From contig NZ_JBGCCU010000018.1 in the NCBI RefSeq assembly GCF_041261445.1, positions 1 to 64,000 on the forward strand: a DNA stretch of 64,000 nt. Reading direction: 5' to 3'. The first letter of the stretch is position 1. Each line of letters starts with the position of its first letter. The notes below the pieces were generated by a model that saw nothing but the letters and a program-made list of their open reading frames with translations, was not told the DNA's origin and did no database searches. This document shows, piece by piece, positions 18,254-26,818 of the stretch. The DNA comes from Catenulispora sp. EB89. GTDB lineage: Bacteria > Actinomycetota > Actinomycetes > Streptomycetales > Catenulisporaceae. The position numbers and the translations under genes are program-made.

Positions 18254-18300
18254 GACCGAGGACCCGACCAAGACCCGACCAAGACCCGACCGAGGACCCG
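18254..18300. repeat. 11-bp tandem repeat in divergent promoter
   Basis: About four imperfect copies of the unit ACCCGACCAAG lie between the divergent FAD monooxygenase and methyltransferase genes, ending about 30 bases before the methyltransferase start. The position would suit a regulator-binding array, but simple slippage is equally possible. Confidence 0.55.
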
Positions 18301-18331
18301 GTGTATCCGGTCCATCCCGAGAGGAGAAGCC

Positions 18332-19177
18332 ATGGAGAGCGCGGCAACCACTGGCGACCGGCCCGAGGCCGACGGGATCGCCGAGATGTTCGACGAGTCG
18401 TCCGACATGTCGAACGCCTTCAACGACGGCCAGGTGCACCTGGCCTACTGGTACGACGACGAGGACCAGGCCCCGCTCGTCGAGGCCACGCAGCGCCTGA
18501 CCCGCAAAGTGGCCGACTCGCTGCACCTGCGCAAGGGCGAGCGCGTCCTCGACGTCGGCTGCGGCCTCGGCGCCCCGGCGATCCAGCTCGCCACCGAGTA
18601 CGACGTCGAGGTCACCGGCGTCAACATCAGCACCCGCCAGGTCGCCGAGGCGCACGCCCGGGCCCGCGCGGCCGGACTCGGCGACCAGGTGACCTTCCAG
18701 GCCGGCGACTACCGCTCGCTGGACTTCCCGGACGGCAGCTTCGACGCGGTCGTCGCGATGGAGGCCCTGGTCTACGTCAGCGACCTCGTCCCCACGCTCC
18801 GCGGCCTGCTCCGGGTGCTGCGCCCCGGCGGCCGGCTGTCGCTGACCGAGCCGACCCGCGCGGGGCTCGGCGTCGTGGCCGCCAGCCAGTTCGCCGCGAA
18901 CTTCGGCTCGAAGTGGCTGCTGTCGGTGGCCGAGTGGCTGGATCCGTTGCGGGAGGCCGGATTCGAGCTCCTGGAGTACCTGCAGTGCGGGCCGCGGGTG
19001 TTCGGTATGGGCCCCAAGTACGTGCACGCCGTCGAGACGCGGCGCGCCGAGCTGGCCGCCCAGTTCGGCGACGGCGCCGTCGACCAACTCCGCCAGACGC
19101 TGGAGGCCTTCTTCGCGCCGGGGGACACCGGCGAGATCGGCTACGCGGTCATCACCGTGCAGAAGCCCTGGAACTGA
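18332..19177 (+). CDS. RebM-like SAM methyltransferase
   Basis: 281-residue class-I methyltransferase. The N-terminal GQVHLAYWYDDED lid motif, RVLDVGCGLGAPAIQLA (motif I), DVEVTGVNIS, FDAVVAMEALVYVSD and LRVLRPGGRLSLTE match the RebM / sterol-methyltransferase-like family. That family O- or N-methylates sugars and other late natural-product intermediates. A close paralogue is encoded at 29934-30764, sharing the CGPRVFGMGPKYV segment. The ATG at 18332 follows GAGGAGA. YCII and sigma-factor genes follow downstream. Confidence 0.88.
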   Translation: MESAATTGDRPEADGIAEMFDESSDMSNAFNDGQVHLAYWYDDEDQAPLVEATQRLTRKVADSLHLRKGERVLDVGCGLGAPAIQLATEYDVEVTGVNISTRQVAEAHARARAAGLGDQVTFQAGDYRSLDFPDGSFDAVVAMEALVYVSDLVPTLRGLLRVLRPGGRLSLTEPTRAGLGVVAASQFAANFGSKWLLSVAEWLDPLREAGFELLEYLQCGPRVFGMGPKYVHAVETRRAELAAQFGDGAVDQLRQTLEAFFAPGDTGEIGYAVITVQKPWN

Positions 19178-19315
19178 TCCGCCTCGCCGCGGGTATCCGA
19201 AGTCGGCCCCGGAATCCGCCCCGATGTCCGCCCCGATGTCCGATGCCGCGAGTCTGCTCCGACTACCTCCAGAGCCGCGCCCGACCGGGCGCCCGCAGGC
19301 GAGGGAAAAAGCACC

Positions 19316-19678
19316 GTGAAGTACATGCTGCTGATCTACAACAACCCGGACAACATCGAGGCCATGCCCGAGGAGGAGCGCGAGGCCGTCATGAGCAGCG
19401 TCGACAGCATCCTGGCGGAGCTCGCGGCGTCCGGCGAGATGGTCGGCGCCGAGGCGCTGGCGCACCCGTCGACCACCAAGACCGTGCGGGTGGTCGACGG
19501 CGTGCCGGAGACCACCGACGGGCCCTACGTCGGAGCCAAGGAGATGCTGGCCGGCTACCTGACGATCGAGTCCGACAGCCTCGAGCGCGCGGTCGAGATC
19601 GCCTCGCGCTGGCCGGACGCCCGGCACGGGGCCATGGAAGTCCGCGCGGTGATGCATCCCGGCGGCATGGAGATGTGA
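19316..19678 (+). CDS. YCII/DGPF-family protein next to ECF42
   Basis: 120 residues: MKYMLLIYNNPDNIE, then MSSVDSILAELAASGEMVGAEAL and the diagnostic DGPYVGAKEMLAGYLTIE, ending in a VRAVMHP strand. This is the canonical DGPF-type partner encoded immediately before ECF42 sigma factors. The GTG at 19316 is used because it opens exactly at the conserved first strand. Its stop overlaps the sigma factor's GTG start (GTGA), implying coupled translation. No enzymatic residues are established for the family. Confidence 0.88.
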   Translation: MKYMLLIYNNPDNIEAMPEEEREAVMSSVDSILAELAASGEMVGAEALAHPSTTKTVRVVDGVPETTDGPYVGAKEMLAGYLTIESDSLERAVEIASRWPDARHGAMEVRAVMHPGGMEM

Positions 19679-20967
19679 CCATCCGCACCGACGTCGAGGA
19701 CCTGCTGCGCAGCCTGGCGCCGCAGGTGCTCGGTGCTCTCGTGCGCCGCTACGGGCAGTTCGAGGCCTGCGAGGACGCGGTCCAGGAGGCCCTGCTCGAC
19801 GCGGCCGTGCAGTGGCCGGCCGACGGCGTCCCGGAGCGCCCGGCCGGCTGGCTGACGACCGTCGCCTCCCGCCGGCTGGCCGACCAGGTCCGCAGCGAGA
19901 GCGCCCGACGGCGCCGCGAGGCCGCGGTGGCGGCGCTGGAGACCCCGCTGGAGCCGGTGGTGTCGGGCCCGGACGACCTCGACCACGCCCCCGACCGCGA
20001 CGACACCCTCCTGCTGCTGTTCCTGTGCTGCCACCCGGCGCTGTCGCCGTCCTCGCAGATCGCGCTGACCCTGCGGGCCGTCGGCGGACTGAGCACCGCC
20101 CAGATCGCGGCGGCGTTCCTGGTCCCCGAGGCCACCATGTCGCGGCGGATCCTGCGCGCCAAGCAGCGCATCAAGGCCACGGACATCCCCTTCCGGATGC
20201 CGCCGCCGGACAAACGCGACGACCGCCTGCGGGTCGTCCTCCAGGTCCTCTACCTGATCTTCAACGAGGGCTACACGGCCAGCTCCGGACCCGACCTCCA
20301 GCGCGCCGAACTCGCGCACGAGGCGATCCGGCTGACCCGCGCCGTCCACCGCCTGCTGCCCGACGACAACGAGGTGGCCGGGCTGCTCGCCCTCATGCTC
20401 CTGACCGACGCGCGCCGCCCGGCCCGCACCGCGCCCGACGGCGCCCTGATCCCGTTCGCCGAACAGGACCGCGGCCTGTGGGACCCGGTGTCGCTGAAGG
20501 AAGGGGTCGAACTCATCACCAGCACGCTGGCCCGCGGCCCCCTCGGGCCGTACCAGCTCCAGGCCGCGATCGCCGCCGTGCACACCGAGGCGCCGCGCAT
20601 GGAGGAGACGGACTGGCCCCAGATCCTCGCGCTCTACGAGCTGCTGTCACGGGTGTCGGACAACCCGATCGTGGCCCTCAACCACGCGGTCGCCATCGCG
20701 ATGGCGCACGGCCCGCAGGCCGGCCTGGCGCAGCTGCGCACCCTGGACTCCGACGGACGGCTGGCCGACCACCACCGCCTCGAAGCGGTCCGCGCACACC
20801 TGCTGGAGATGGCCGGCGAACCGGGCCCGGCGCGCGAGAGCTACCTGCTCGCCGCCCACCGCACCACCAGCCTGCCCGAACGCCGCTACCTCGAAGGACG
20901 CGCGGCGGCAATCACGAAGATGCGCGACCCGGCCGGCGCTGATGAGAATCGAGACGCGGCCACATAA
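19675..20967 (+). CDS. ECF42-type RNA polymerase sigma factor
   Basis: 430 residues. The sigma2 domain (RYGQFEACEDAVQEALLDAA, then PAGWLTTVASRRLADQ) and sigma4 HTH (GLSTAQIAAAFLVPEATMSRRILRAK) occupy the first 170 residues. The DDRLRVVLQVLYLIFNEGY segment and a long TPR-like C-terminal extension (NPIVALNHAVAIAMAHG, EPGPARESYLLAAHRT) define the ECF42 group. These factors lack an anti-sigma gene and are thought to be controlled through the extension. The DGPF partner is directly upstream. The sigma factor sits in the middle of the biosynthetic block and could control it. Confidence 0.92.
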   Translation: MTIRTDVEDLLRSLAPQVLGALVRRYGQFEACEDAVQEALLDAAVQWPADGVPERPAGWLTTVASRRLADQVRSESARRRREAAVAALETPLEPVVSGPDDLDHAPDRDDTLLLLFLCCHPALSPSSQIALTLRAVGGLSTAQIAAAFLVPEATMSRRILRAKQRIKATDIPFRMPPPDKRDDRLRVVLQVLYLIFNEGYTASSGPDLQRAELAHEAIRLTRAVHRLLPDDNEVAGLLALMLLTDARRPARTAPDGALIPFAEQDRGLWDPVSLKEGVELITSTLARGPLGPYQLQAAIAAVHTEAPRMEETDWPQILALYELLSRVSDNPIVALNHAVAIAMAHGPQAGLAQLRTLDSDGRLADHHRLEAVRAHLLEMAGEPGPARESYLLAAHRTTSLPERRYLEGRAAAITKMRDPAGADENRDAAT

Positions 20968-21109
20968 CAGTGCACTGATCATCCGTTCACACCTTGCCCC
21001 GGGATCTTCCACGTCTGGCCGATCGCATCCGTGACGGACTCGAGCCGCATCACTCTGATCGATTTCCTCCACAACGCCAGCGTCAGCCTTCACCGAGGAG
21101 AGATCTCAC

Positions 21110-22456
21110 ATGACGACGACGTCGGACACCCAGCCGACAACCGCGGCGCTCTCACTGCAACAGCAGTTCCTGTGCATCTTCGCCCAGGGCTTCGAATCCG
21201 GGCCGTTCGGGCCGCACTACACGGAGGTCTTCGCCTGGCGGGTCCGCGGCGACGTCGACGAGCGCGCCATGCGCCAGGCGCTGGCCGACGTGGTCGAGCG
21301 GCACGAGGCGCTGCGCACCCTGATCGACCTGGAGAACGGCGGGCAGCACGTGCTGCCCGCCGTCCAGCCCGAACTGCTGGTGGTCGACCTGGACGGCACG
21401 CCAGGCGCCGACCGGGACCGGCTCTCCGAGGAACTGATGATCGAGGCCGAGACCCGGCTGTTCCCGGCCGACCGGATCCCGTTGATCCGCGCCGTTCTCG
21501 GCCGCTTCGACGACCAGGACTCCGTCCTGGTCCTGTGCGCGCACCACAGCGCCGCCGACGTCTGGTCGATCCAGGTGATCCTCCAGGACCTGGCGGAGAG
21601 CTACACGGCGCGCGCCGCCGGGAAGGAACCGCAGCTGCCCGAAGCGACTCAGTACCGCGATTACGTCGCCGCGCAGCAGCAGGACGCGGCCGGGGCGAAG
21701 GTCGCCGCCTCGCGCGCCTACTGGCGGGAAGCACTGAGCGGCGCCAAGATCATGGTCGCACCGGTGCACCCCACGGGTCAGACCCCTGCGACGAGCTACC
21801 ACCGCTTCACCACCGAAGCGCAGCTGAGCACCGAGGTGTCCAAGCTCGCCAAGGCGACGCGCAGCTCGACGTTCATGGTGCTGCTGGCCGCGTTCACCGT
21901 CTTCGTCAACCGCCGCACCGACGCGACTGACATCGTGGTGCCCACGTTCGGGCCGGGCCGCGAGCCCCGCTTCCAGTCCACGGTCGGGTCGTTCTTCAAC
22001 TTCGTCCCGCTGCGCGTGGACCTGGCCGGCTGCCGCACCTTCCGCGACGTCATCGCCCGCACCAGGACCGCCTGCGTCGGCGCGTTCTCGCACGAGCTGC
22101 CGCTGCTGCACGTGCTCGCCGAGGCGCCCGAGCTGATGTCCTCGGCCGGCCCCGACGCGGTGCCGACCCTGTTCCAGGCCGTCCAGCCGCCGTATCTGAT
22201 GCAGGGCAACCAGATCGGCGACCTGGAGTACACCGCGATCTGGCGGCGCGTCATCCCGCAGCCGCTCGGCTCCGACACCCCCGACGGCATGATCTGGTCG
22301 ATGCACCTCAGCGAGACCGAAGTGGTCGGCGGCCTCAGCTTCAGCCGCCACCTGTTCGAGCGGGCCGAGGTCGAGGAGCAGGTGGCCGGGTTCCTTGGGG
22401 TGATCGGCGAGATGGTGGCCGACCCGGACTCGGAGATCCGGGGGACGGCGCGATGA
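21110..22456 (+). CDS. Free-standing NRPS condensation domain
   Basis: 448 residues, a single condensation (C) domain without adenylation or carrier modules. The catalytic HHxxxD motif is present as HHSAAD (H145, H146, D150). N-terminal LSLQQQFLCIF, the RHEALRT segment and the C-terminal TVGSFFNFVPLRVDL (latch region) support the family. Stand-alone C enzymes of this kind form amide or ester bonds between a carrier-bound acyl group and a soluble acceptor. The discrete carrier protein at 25416 is the likely donor (inference). Its end overlaps the next gene as ATGA. GAGGAGAG precedes the ATG at 21110. Confidence 0.9.
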   Translation: MTTTSDTQPTTAALSLQQQFLCIFAQGFESGPFGPHYTEVFAWRVRGDVDERAMRQALADVVERHEALRTLIDLENGGQHVLPAVQPELLVVDLDGTPGADRDRLSEELMIEAETRLFPADRIPLIRAVLGRFDDQDSVLVLCAHHSAADVWSIQVILQDLAESYTARAAGKEPQLPEATQYRDYVAAQQQDAAGAKVAASRAYWREALSGAKIMVAPVHPTGQTPATSYHRFTTEAQLSTEVSKLAKATRSSTFMVLLAAFTVFVNRRTDATDIVVPTFGPGREPRFQSTVGSFFNFVPLRVDLAGCRTFRDVIARTRTACVGAFSHELPLLHVLAEAPELMSSAGPDAVPTLFQAVQPPYLMQGNQIGDLEYTAIWRRVIPQPLGSDTPDGMIWSMHLSETEVVGGLSFSRHLFERAEVEEQVAGFLGVIGEMVADPDSEIRGTAR

Positions 22457-23721
22457 CGACCACTGAGAACACAGTGAACGCCGTGCGCGGCACGGCCGCG
22501 CCGGCCGAGCCGGACGTCACCCCGGCCATGCTGATCGAGCGGGCCAAGGCGATGGTGCCCGCGCTGGTCGCGCGCCAGGCCGAGACCGAACAGCGGACCT
22601 ACTACGCCGAGGACACCCACCAGGCGTTCCGCGACGCGGGCTTCTACCGCGTCACGGTGCCCAAGCGGTACGGCGGCTACGAGTTCAGCTTCGACACCTT
22701 CCTGCAGATCGCCATGACCCTGACCCGCGCCTGCGCCTCCACCGGCTGGATGTACTGCCTCGGAGCGGCGCACTCGCTGTTCGCCGGCAGCATGTTCGGC
22801 GAGAAGGCACAGGCCGAGATCTTCAGCGGCGGGGACTTCATCGCGCCGCTCGTCAACGCGCCCTACGGCACCGCCCGGCGCGCCGAGGACGGCGGCTGGA
22901 TCCTGGACGGCGTCTGGCGGTACTGCTCAGGTGCGCCGTACGCGACGCACCTGATCGGCAACACGATGATCGTCGGGGACGACGCCGACGGTGCCGACCC
23001 CACGGCCCCGCCGCGCCGACTGCTGTTCATCGCCCCCCGCGACCAGTGGGAAATGCTCGACGACTGGGGCGGGCAGCTCGGCCTCAAGGGCAGCGGATCG
23101 CACAGCATCCGGATCGCCGGCGGACACATCCCCGAGCACTTCGGCATCGAGGTCAACTTCGAGGAGATCTCGGTCACCGAGGGCACCCCGGGCCGCGACC
23201 TGCACGAGCACCCGCAGTACGGCGGCGCGCCGGCGAGCTCGATGGCCCTGGAAGGCGCACACATCGCGGTCGGCATGTGCCAGGGCGCGCTGGAGGCGTA
23301 CACGGAGCTGATGTTCTCCCGCACCACGATCCTGCCGCCGTTCGGACCCAGAGCGGAGGACCCCGACTTCCAACTCTGGTACGGCAAGGCCGCCGGCATG
23401 ATCGACGCCGCCGAGACCCTGGTGCTCGCGGCCTCGCGGCGCTGGCACGAACTGGCCGGGGAACCGGTCGGGGCGTTCACCGCCGAGGAGGACCTGCGGA
23501 TCGCGATCACCTGCCGGGAGGGCACCGAACTGGCCTGGCGGGCCGTCGACGAGATCCTCCAGCCGACCGCCGGCAGCCCGGCCGTCCGGGAGGGCACACG
23601 CCTGGAACGGGTCTGGCGCGACCTGTCCACCGGCCGCACGCACGCCAGCTCCGCCGTGCTGCTCACCACCGTCGCCAACCGCGGGTACGCGCAGCTGAAG
23701 CTGGCCGGCGCGCGCCCTTGA
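22453..23721 (+). CDS. Acyl-CoA-dehydrogenase-fold flavin monooxygenase
   Basis: 422 residues of the group D flavin-dependent monooxygenase / acyl-CoA dehydrogenase fold (HpaB-HsaA-ActVA-ORF5 relatives). The helical N-domain has FRDAGFYRVTVPKRYGGYE, the central beta domain has GGWILDGVWRYCSGAPYATH and the C-terminal helices have EGTELAWRAVDEILQPTAGS. It would use FMNH2 or FADH2 from a separate reductase to hydroxylate an aromatic or carrier-bound substrate; no reductase gene is adjacent. It overlaps the condensation gene (ATGA), so the two act in the same pathway. A perfect 14-bp terminator hairpin follows. Confidence 0.87.
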   Translation: MTTTENTVNAVRGTAAPAEPDVTPAMLIERAKAMVPALVARQAETEQRTYYAEDTHQAFRDAGFYRVTVPKRYGGYEFSFDTFLQIAMTLTRACASTGWMYCLGAAHSLFAGSMFGEKAQAEIFSGGDFIAPLVNAPYGTARRAEDGGWILDGVWRYCSGAPYATHLIGNTMIVGDDADGADPTAPPRRLLFIAPRDQWEMLDDWGGQLGLKGSGSHSIRIAGGHIPEHFGIEVNFEEISVTEGTPGRDLHEHPQYGGAPASSMALEGAHIAVGMCQGALEAYTELMFSRTTILPPFGPRAEDPDFQLWYGKAAGMIDAAETLVLAASRRWHELAGEPVGAFTAEEDLRIAITCREGTELAWRAVDEILQPTAGSPAVREGTRLERVWRDLSTGRTHASSAVLLTTVANRGYAQLKLAGARP

Positions 23722-23732
23722 GCTGAAACAGA

Positions 23733-23764
23733 CCGGCGGCGGGGCGAGAACGCCCCGCCGCCGG
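23733..23764 (+). terminator. Strong hairpin terminator
   Basis: Perfect 14-bp GC stem (23733-23746 with 23751-23764), AGAA tetraloop, 12 bases after the monooxygenase stop. Confidence 0.85.
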
Positions 23765-23807
23765 CTTAGTCGTGTTCAGCCGCGTCCGTTCGTGCCTGGT
23801 CGTGATT

Positions 23808-23923
23808 AGTGAGCCGACTTCGAGATTCGCCCGCGCGATGATGGCGGTGCGCCCTCGCCCGACCTGCGCGTTGGTGCAGAACTCGATTCACGTGGTGTCG
23901 GCGAATCTCGAAGTCGGCTCACT
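23808..23923. repeat. Perfect 24-bp inverted repeat with 68-bp spacer
   Basis: Positions 23808-23831 are the exact reverse complement of 23900-23923. The enclosed 68 bases have no open gene. The element lies between two convergent genes, 44 bases beyond a conventional terminator and 8 bases from the end of the P450 gene. Its length, perfection and short spacer resemble a MITE-like or IS-derived element, or a long-loop terminator for the P450; no target duplication could be recognised. Confidence 0.75.
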
Positions 23924-23931
23924 GGCCGTAC

Positions 23932-25212
23932 TCAGAGATGGATCGGCAGCGTGCGGCGGCCGTTCATGATGAACGTGCCCTGCCCGGCCAGCTCGTCCGG
24001 CTCCACCGCCAGGCGCAGGTCGGGGAAGCGCGCGAACAGCGCCTCCACGGCGATGCGCACCTCCATCCGGGTCAGCGCCGGGCCGACGCAGCGGTGCACG
24101 CCGTGGCCGAACGCCACGTGCCGCTTGTCCGCGCGCAGGGCGTCGAACTCCCCGGCATCGGCCCCGTGCAGCTCCGGGTCGCGGCCGGTCGCGGCGTAGC
24201 CGACCACCACCGGGTCGCCCCGGGAGATGGTCACGCCGGCCACCTCGACGTCCTCCGTCGCGAACCGGAACGGCAGGTTCGCGACCGGCGCGTCGGCGCG
24301 CAGCGTCTCCTCCACCACGTCCTCCCAGTCCACCTCGCCGCTCGCCGCCAGGGCGCGCTGGCCGGGCTGGACGAGCAGCGCCAGGACGGCGTTGACGATG
24401 AGGTTCCGGGCCGGTTCGGCGCCGGTGTTGAACATCAGCTGCGCCAGGCCGACCAGCTCGGCGTCGGCGTCAGGCGCCGCATCGGAGCCGGTATCGGAGC
24501 CGGTATCAGAGCCCGCATGGACTCCGGCCACCGGGCATCCGCCGCTCGGCGCCGAAGCCGCGATCAGATCACTGATCAGATCCTCCCCGGGCTCCCGCCG
24601 CTTCTCCACGACCAGTGCGGAGATTTTGCCCTGCATCGCCAGGAAATCCGCCCGCGCCTTCTGCGGGTCCGGCTCGACGTACCCCGCGAGGCCCAGGATG
24701 CCGTCCGGGTCGCCCTCGGGCACGCCGAGCAGTTCGCCGATGACCCGCGTCGCCACCTGGTGCGCGTACTGCGCCTTGAGGTCGACCGGCTCGCCCGGCT
24801 GCTTCGCCGCGTACTCGGCCAGCTCGTCCAGGGCGTGCGCCACGATCCGCTCGACCCGCGGCCGCAGCGCGGCGATCCGCTGCGGGCTGAAGGCGCCGGC
24901 GACCAGTTTGCGCTGGCGGTTGTGCTGCTCGCCCTCGTTGGTGGACATGTTGTCCATCCGGGCCCAGGCGATCAGGGGGAAGTCCGGGGCCAGATCGCCC
25001 TGAACGTAGGCCGGCCAGTGCTCCCGGGCGTTCTTGGAGAACCGTTCGTCGGCCAGGATCTGCCGGGCGGCGTGGTAGCCGGTCACCGACCAGGCCTCCA
25101 GGCCGCCGGGGAGCAGCACCCGGGTGACCGGCCCGCGGGCCCGGAGCCGGGCCGCCTCGCCGTGGATGTCGGTGCCGGCCGGATCGATGACGAACAGCGA
25201 ATCGTCGTCCAC
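23932..25212 (-). CDS. Cytochrome P450
   Basis: 426-residue bacterial P450. The haem-binding loop FGHGVHRCVG puts the cysteinate at C375, and the K-helix ExxR is EETLR near residue 300. The I-helix lacks the usual AGxxTT: it reads NTGAEPARN, with the catalytic acid-alcohol pair replaced, as in some natural-product P450s acting on carrier-bound substrates. An insertion of about 20 residues with SDTGSD repeats precedes the I-helix. I start at the GTG at 25212, five bases after AGGAGG. It is divergent from the carrier protein gene, with a shared promoter region of 200 bases, and likely oxidises a carrier-tethered substrate (inference). Confidence 0.88.
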   Translation of the reverse strand: MDDDSLFVIDPAGTDIHGEAARLRARGPVTRVLLPGGLEAWSVTGYHAARQILADERFSKNAREHWPAYVQGDLAPDFPLIAWARMDNMSTNEGEQHNRQRKLVAGAFSPQRIAALRPRVERIVAHALDELAEYAAKQPGEPVDLKAQYAHQVATRVIGELLGVPEGDPDGILGLAGYVEPDPQKARADFLAMQGKISALVVEKRREPGEDLISDLIAASAPSGGCPVAGVHAGSDTGSDTGSDAAPDADAELVGLAQLMFNTGAEPARNLIVNAVLALLVQPGQRALAASGEVDWEDVVEETLRADAPVANLPFRFATEDVEVAGVTISRGDPVVVGYAATGRDPELHGADAGEFDALRADKRHVAFGHGVHRCVGPALTRMEVRIAVEALFARFPDLRLAVEPDELAGQGTFIMNGRRTLPIHL

Positions 25213-25415
25213 GTCTACCTCCTGTGAGGACGGATCGGTACAGATCCCTCCCATGGTGTGCGGCGGCCGCCGTCACAGGGTTCTTCGACGGTGCCCGGTG
25301 GCAGGGCAGTTCAGGAGATGTGTCGCATATGCCGGGGCTGCGAAAGTCGAAATCGATGGCGTCGGGACTCCCCCCAACACCGGAGCACCTCTGACTTCAT
25401 TTGAGGAGCAGCGAC

Positions 25416-25670
25416 ATGACCACTCAGCAGCAGCCGGCCACCGCGGACATCGCCCAGCGGGTCGCCGCGATCTGGACCGACGTCCTGGGGCCGGGCTCCG
25501 ACCGGGCCGGCGCCACGTTCTTCGAGCTCAACGGACAGTCCATCGCCGCCGTGCGGATCGCCGCGGCGGTCGAGGAGCAACTGGGCGTCACGCTCGACAT
25601 CGGCGACCTGTTCGAGGACCCGGACCTGGAGACCCTCACCCGGGACATCCTGGCCCGCGTCGAGGGGTGA
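25416..25670 (+). CDS. Discrete peptidyl/acyl carrier protein
   Basis: 84 residues, one carrier domain. The phosphopantetheine-attachment Ser is S42 in FFELNGQSIAAVRI, where NGQS replaces the usual GGHS. Helix IV ends with LETLTRDILARV. The PCP-like signature before the Ser and the nearby free-standing condensation domain suggest it carries an amino or aryl acid. It needs an external adenylation enzyme, since none is in the block; a PPTase domain exists at 38158-42681. GAGGAG precedes the ATG at 25416. Confidence 0.88.
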   Translation: MTTQQQPATADIAQRVAAIWTDVLGPGSDRAGATFFELNGQSIAAVRIAAAVEEQLGVTLDIGDLFEDPDLETLTRDILARVEG

Positions 25671-25676
25671 GCTCTG

Positions 25677-26558
25677 ATGCCCGAACTGACCCACGTCACC
25701 CCCGCCGTCCCGCTCGACGACGTCGTCGAGATCCTGGAACGCGACGGCGCGGTCATCGTCGACGACTTCGTCGACGCCGAGACGCTCGCCGCCCTCCAGG
25801 CGGACCTCGCCCCCGGCCTGGAAGCGGCCGGCTACAGCGAGAGCGGCTACGACGGCCAGAAGACCAAGCGGCTGTCCAGCCTGTTCCACCGCTCGCCGGG
25901 CCCCATGACCGACGTGGTCCTGCAGCCGCAGTTCCTCGGCGCGGCCCGGCGCCTGCTGCAGCAGCCCACGCACATGTGGATCGGCAAGGTCCGGATGGAG
26001 GTGACGCCGAGCATCCAGGTCAGCTTCACCCAGGCGATCCGGATCGATCCGGGCCAGGGCCGCCAGCCGCTGCACCGCGACGACGCGATGCACCTGTGGC
26101 GCCACCCGGGCCCGCCGTGCCGGCTGCAGCTCATGCTGGCGATGTCCGAGTTCACCGCCGCCAACGGCGCGACCCTGGTCATCCCCGGCAGCCACCGCTG
26201 GGACGACGAGCGGGCCCCGGCGTACGCCGAGACCGTCCCGGCCGTCATGGCCACCGGCTCCGCGCTGCTCTGGCCGGGCGCGGTCTACCACGGCGGCGGC
26301 GCCAACACCACGGACACCCCGCGCTACAGCCTGTCCGTCGGGCTCGACCTGGGCAACCTGCGGCAGGAGGAGAACCAGTACCTCGCCGTGCCCCGGGAGA
26401 CCGTGCAGACCCTGCCGGAGGAGGTGCAGCGCCTGCTCGGCTGGGAGCGCTGCCCTCCCGGCCTCGGCCAGGTCGAGACGCAGGACCCGCTGCTGTTGCT
26501 GGAGCGGACGCATCAGGAGCTGTCCAGCAGGCCGCGCGGGGCGAATCCGTTGCGGTAG
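25677..26558 (+). CDS. Phytanoyl-CoA-dioxygenase-family oxygenase
   Basis: 293 residues of the PhyH family of Fe(II)/2-oxoglutarate enzymes. The metal ligands are visible as HRD (H133, D135) and the distal H205 in YHGGGAN, followed by the 2OG-binding region RYSLSVGLDLG. In biosynthetic clusters PhyH enzymes hydroxylate, halogenate or desaturate aliphatic positions; no halogenase-type Asp loss is seen, so hydroxylation is expected. The ATG at 25677 is six bases after the carrier-protein stop, so the two genes form an operon and the carrier-bound acyl group may be the substrate. A terminator hairpin follows. Confidence 0.88.
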   Translation: MPELTHVTPAVPLDDVVEILERDGAVIVDDFVDAETLAALQADLAPGLEAAGYSESGYDGQKTKRLSSLFHRSPGPMTDVVLQPQFLGAARRLLQQPTHMWIGKVRMEVTPSIQVSFTQAIRIDPGQGRQPLHRDDAMHLWRHPGPPCRLQLMLAMSEFTAANGATLVIPGSHRWDDERAPAYAETVPAVMATGSALLWPGAVYHGGGANTTDTPRYSLSVGLDLGNLRQEENQYLAVPRETVQTLPEEVQRLLGWERCPPGLGQVETQDPLLLLERTHQELSSRPRGANPLR

Positions 26559-26573
26559 CGGTTTTGGGCGAAC

Positions 26574-26612
26574 GCAGCCGGTGTGCTCTGCGGAAGCAGG
26601 CGCACCGGCTGC
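26574..26612 (+). terminator. Hairpin terminator
   Basis: Perfect 10-bp stem (26574-26583 with 26603-26612) and 19-base loop, 16 bases after the PhyH stop. Confidence 0.6.
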
Positions 26613-26818
26613 TTCGTTCACCGGGACCGGAGGCCGCCCGGAGCCACGCACAACCCGGTACCGCCGAACGTGATCGGAACGGCGCATATTCGCCATTGTC
26701 CGATCCAGACGCCGAATGTCGATAAGTGCCGATCCCGCATTCTGGAAGATGCCTGCCTGACCCAGCGCCCCCAGACTTGTGGCTCGCTCCCGGCCCCCAT
26801 TTGACGAAGCGGGCACAC

